From an uncultured Prevotella sp. (GTDB taxonomy: Bacteria; Bacteroidota; Bacteroidia; Bacteroidales; Bacteroidaceae), in NCBI GenBank assembly GCA_934183355.1, contig CAKPST010000049.1:1-16711 (forward strand): a stretch of 16,711 nucleotides of DNA, read 5' to 3'. The position numbers were made by a program, and so were the translations under genes. The notes beneath the pieces are model-generated. The model was not told the origin of the DNA. It did not search any database and saw only the letters and a program-made list of their open reading frames with translations. Below are positions 15,041 through 16,711 of the stretch, piece after piece. Numbering within the stretch: position 1 is the first letter of the stretch; each line of letters begins with the position of its first letter.

Positions 15041-15493
15041 ATGATACAGCGTAAGCAATCAGTCTTCCTTCTGCTCGCGTTCATCGCGTCGGTGGTGTGT
15101 CTTTGCATGCCGTTGGGTAGCTTTGAGCCACAGGCGATGGGCGTAAGCTTCGAGATGTACAATCTTATGGTGATGCTTGGTACGGGTGCCGACTACTCTG
15201 TATGTGGTCTCTTTGGTATACTGACATTGAGCAGCATCCTCAGTCTTGCCACCATTTTCCTCTACCGCAACCGCATGCTGCAGAGCCGTTTGTGTCTCTG
15301 CAATCTCTTTTTGCTTGTGGCGTGGTATATAGTGTTCGGCGTAATGTCGCGCAATGTGATTTCTGCCGATACGGCATTCCATGTACAGTTTGCTGCCTGT
15401 CTGCCAGCTGTGGCTGTAATACTCAACTTTATGGCTCGTGTAGCTATAATAAAGGATGAGAAACTTGTGCGTGCAGCCGACCGCATCAGATAA
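15041..15493 (+). CDS. DUF4293 integral membrane protein
   Basis: The 150-aa product has four strongly hydrophobic segments (about 7-25, 45-72, 84-103 and 115-135) and a charged C-terminal tail, so it is a four-helix inner-membrane protein. It begins M-I-Q-R-K-Q-S-V-F-L-L-L, the typical start of DUF4293 proteins, which are found in Bacteroidetes downstream of the omega subunit gene. Function is unknown. The ATG at 15041 is 21 nt after the omega stop. A strong hairpin and T-tract follow at 15529-15570, closing the operon. Confidence 0.82.
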   Translation: MIQRKQSVFLLLAFIASVVCLCMPLGSFEPQAMGVSFEMYNLMVMLGTGADYSVCGLFGILTLSSILSLATIFLYRNRMLQSRLCLCNLFLLVAWYIVFGVMSRNVISADTAFHVQFAACLPAVAVILNFMARVAIIKDEKLVRAADRIR

Positions 15494-15528
15494 TCGTATA
15501 TACATATTATAATATATATACATACATA

Positions 15529-15570
15529 TAGGAGGGTGTAACAATAGATGTTATGCTCTCCTAATTTTTT
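15529..15570 (+). terminator. intrinsic terminator after the DUF4293 gene
   Basis: Arms 15529-15543 and 15549-15563 form a 15-bp stem with three G-T wobbles and a 5-nt loop, followed by a six-T run (15565-15570). It ends the bamD - rpoZ - DUF4293 operon. Confidence 0.78.
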
Positions 15571-15591
15571 ACCTGTATAGCTTGTATTGGC

Positions 15592-15605
15592 TTGATATTC
15601 ATCAA
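15592..15605. promoter_or_regulatory. FNR-box-like palindrome (site 1)
   Basis: TTGAT-ATTC-ATCAA is a perfect match to the CRP/FNR-family consensus TTGAT-N4-ATCAA. Flanking C and G extend the dyad by one pair. It is about 72 nt upstream of a -7 promoter box at 15678. The regulator in this organism is not known. Confidence 0.5.
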
Positions 15606-15652
15606 GTTGCTAATCGTTTACAATGCTTAATAAACCACAATAAGGACAGAAT

Positions 15653-15685
15653 TCTTGCACATTTGACAAAAAATGTGTAATTTTG
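15653..15685 (+). promoter_or_regulatory. promoter-like element in the DUF4293 - transglycosylase gap
   Basis: TAATTTTG (15678-15685) is a perfect TAnnTTTG -7 element. CTTG at 15653-15656, with 21-nt spacing, is a weaker -33. A second TTTG at 15662 is too close. Transcription would begin about 250 nt before the transglycosylase start. Confidence 0.5.
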
Positions 15686-15689
15686 CACC

Positions 15690-15944
15690 CGATAAGAAAA
15701 AAGGATATTGACTTCTTTTTGTATTAGAGGCAATATCTGAAAGTATCTAACGGAATTTAGATTCGTGCACAGATTGTTTTTCAGGCATCTATCGTGAGCA
15801 CGTATTTCGGTTTGAGCTTCCGCTAAAATCTGACTTAACGAGCGTAAGCCATTCTTTATATGACAGGGCACCGGTTCTGAATTGAAGAAACGTTGTCGGC
15901 GAGTATTTAAGGGATAGTGTTCGGATTCCACAAAGTATTTTATA
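15690..15944 (+). other. noncoding stretch: long leader or possible RNA gene
   Basis: Between the promoter-like element and the transglycosylase ATG there are about 250 nt with no supported gene on the plus strand. A local stem, GATATTG (15704-15710) with CAATATC (15731-15737), and a CGTGC/GCACG pair further on suggest some structure. I could not fit the stretch to SRP RNA, 6S RNA or a known riboswitch. No intrinsic terminator ends it, so a long 5' leader of the transglycosylase is the simplest reading. Confidence 0.35.
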
Positions 15945-16397
15945 ATGATTAAACTTTTTAGAGTAGTATTATTTATTGTATGTTTACTGGGAACAAATCC
16001 CGCAATGGGTGCAAATGGAGCAGTTGAGAATGAAACTGCTGGCACAAGCGATTTCGATTGGGAGCCTGTGATTCAGGCAATAATAGAAGTTGAGAGTAAG
16101 GGTAACACCAAGGCAGTGAGTGGCAACTCATGCGGTGCAATGCAGATAACTCCGATATTGGTGGCAGAGTGCAACAATATCCTCAAGAAGCGCAAGAGCA
16201 AGAAGCGTTATACGCTGCGCGACAGATTTAGTCTTGAGAAGTCGAAGGAGATGTTTGTCCTTATTCAGTCGCACTTCAATCCACTCAATGACATCGAAAA
16301 AGCTATCCGTTCGTGGAATGGCGGCTATCACTACAGCGTAAAGCGTACACAGCGCTATTTTGACAAGGTGATGAAGCGTGTCGGTTCTCATAAATAA
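15945..16397 (+). CDS. small secreted lytic transglycosylase (SLT domain)
   Basis: The 150-aa product has a signal peptide (K-L-F-R, hydrophobic core, cleavage near residue 23). It continues as a compact SLT domain of the lysozyme fold that would cleave the MurNAc-GlcNAc bond in peptidoglycan. The catalytic segment is I-I-E-V-E-S-K-G-N with Glu50, followed by A-V-S-G-N-S-C-G-A-M-Q-I-T-P (57-70), the usual 'A-x-S-x-x-G-A-x-Q-x-x-P' signature with one extra residue. A-I-R-S-W-N-G-G replaces the common 'A-Y-N-A-G'. It is close to the minimum size for the domain, with no LysM or other wall-binding module. It stands alone, behind the long leader and before a strong terminator. A cell-wall remodelling role is likely; similar enzymes also occur in conjugation modules, but no such genes are nearby. 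Confidence 0.82.
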   Translation: MIKLFRVVLFIVCLLGTNPAMGANGAVENETAGTSDFDWEPVIQAIIEVESKGNTKAVSGNSCGAMQITPILVAECNNILKKRKSKKRYTLRDRFSLEKSKEMFVLIQSHFNPLNDIEKAIRSWNGGYHYSVKRTQRYFDKVMKRVGSHK

Positions 16398-16420
16398 GAA
16401 ATCTTAATTTCCTCTATAGG

Positions 16421-16455
16421 GCCTTGTTTGCTTAAACGGCAGACAAGGCTTTTTT
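16421..16455 (+). terminator. intrinsic terminator after the transglycosylase gene
   Basis: An 11-bp stem with one G-T wobble (16421-16431 with 16439-16449) and a 7-nt loop is followed at once by six T (16450-16455). It is a textbook rho-independent terminator. Confidence 0.93.
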
Positions 16456-16510
16456 GTATGGTTATATATTTATATATTGTATATAGGATGAGTGTATGCG
16501 ATGACTTGGA

Positions 16511-16524
16511 TTGATATATATCAA
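16511..16524. promoter_or_regulatory. FNR-box-like palindrome (site 2)
   Basis: TTGATATATATCAA is a perfect 14-bp palindrome that fits TTGAT-N4-ATCAA. It lies 60 nt upstream of the tRNA promoter's -7 box. The surrounding DNA is very AT-rich, so chance is a fair alternative for this copy alone. Confidence 0.45.
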
Positions 16525-16561
16525 AAATGGGCAATTTGCATAAAAAAACTTTGTCTACTTC

Positions 16562-16592
16562 TTTGCCGTTTGCCTAAAAAGAAGTACCTTTG
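16562..16592 (+). promoter_or_regulatory. promoter of tRNA-Lys
   Basis: TTTG (16562-16565), exactly 19 nt, then TACCTTTG (16585-16592): a perfect Bacteroidetes primary-sigma promoter about 45 nt before the tRNA. Confidence 0.8.
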
Positions 16593-16637
16593 CACTCGCA
16601 ATTCAGAAATGAGGTTGCTGACAACAAGATTTCCGCT

Positions 16638-16710
16638 GCACCCTTAGCTCAGTTGGTAGAGCAACTGACTCTTAATCAGTGGGTCTAGGGTTCGAATCCC
16701 TAAGGGTGTA
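16638..16710 (+). tRNA. tRNA-Lys (anticodon CTT)
   Basis: The 73-nt cloverleaf is complete: a 7-bp acceptor stem (first pair G-T wobble), a D arm with AGTTGGTA loop, an anticodon stem ACTGA/TCAGT with loop CTCTTAA giving anticodon CTT, a 5-nt variable loop, and a T arm with TTCGAAT. The discriminator base is A. The window ends one base later, so whether CCA is encoded cannot be seen. It reads AAG lysine codons. Confidence 0.96.
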
Positions 16711-16711
16711 C

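Noticed and set aside
15690..15944. 6S RNA or SRP RNA
   Set aside because: I could not pair the two ends into a closing stem with a central bubble, and the conserved SRP loop sequence is absent.
15602..16045. 147-codon open frame on the minus strand across the noncoding gap
   Set aside because: It starts inside the signal-peptide region of the transglycosylase gene, has no promoter or recognisable domain, and has an unconvincing composition with a run of cysteines and aromatics at the end. It is treated as a shadow frame.
16638..16710. Integration site of a mobile element at the tRNA
   Set aside because: tRNA-Lys genes are common targets, but no integrase is present and the sequence past the tRNA is not available, so no attachment repeat can be seen.

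Overview
The window looks like a chromosomal segment from a Bacteroidales bacterium, most likely Prevotella/Segatella-like. The evidence is the gene content: a Porin_10-type putative porin, a DUF4468 protein, a PD40-repeat exported protein, a DUF4143 ATPase tail, and the bamD - RNA polymerase omega - DUF4293 order. Bacteroidetes-type promoters (TTTG, about 19 nt, TAnnTTTG) precede several genes, and leaders are A-rich without clear Shine-Dalgarno sequences. No IS element, prophage or CRISPR array is visible.

Layout. 1-490: the 3' end of a DUF4143 ATPase gene, a possible 26-codon hydrophobic small ORF, then a long inverted-repeat array built on ATTAACG. 492-2630 (minus): a PD40 exported protein followed by uridine phosphorylase. 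2704-6219: a family 2 glycosyltransferase (minus) divergent from a Wzx-like flippase and a membrane-anchored alpha/beta hydrolase (plus). 6232-7891: an HD-domain phosphohydrolase (minus) divergent from menA (plus), sharing a nearly symmetrical promoter region. 7904-8053: a second ATTAACG inverted-repeat array. 8048-11423 (minus): DUF4468 protein, small two-helix membrane protein and putative porin, probably one envelope operon. 11522-13606 (minus): uvrB. 13790-15493 (plus): bamD, omega subunit and DUF4293, with a strong promoter and a terminator. 15494-16711: a noncoding stretch with a promoter and an FNR-box-like palindrome, a small secreted lytic transglycosylase, a strong terminator, a second FNR-box-like palindrome, and tRNA-Lys(CTT).

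Most genes are housekeeping or envelope functions: nucleoside salvage, menaquinone synthesis, excision repair, outer membrane assembly, surface glycan export and wall remodelling. The least explained material is between genes. Two large hairpin-forming ATTAACG arrays both sit between convergent genes. Two perfect TTGAT-N4-ATCAA palindromes lie within 1 kb, each upstream of a promoter-like element. About 250 nt of apparently transcribed noncoding sequence precedes the transglycosylase. The HD/menA promoters are so placed that the -33 element of each abuts the -7 element of the other. All assignments come from reading the sequence; no database search was run.
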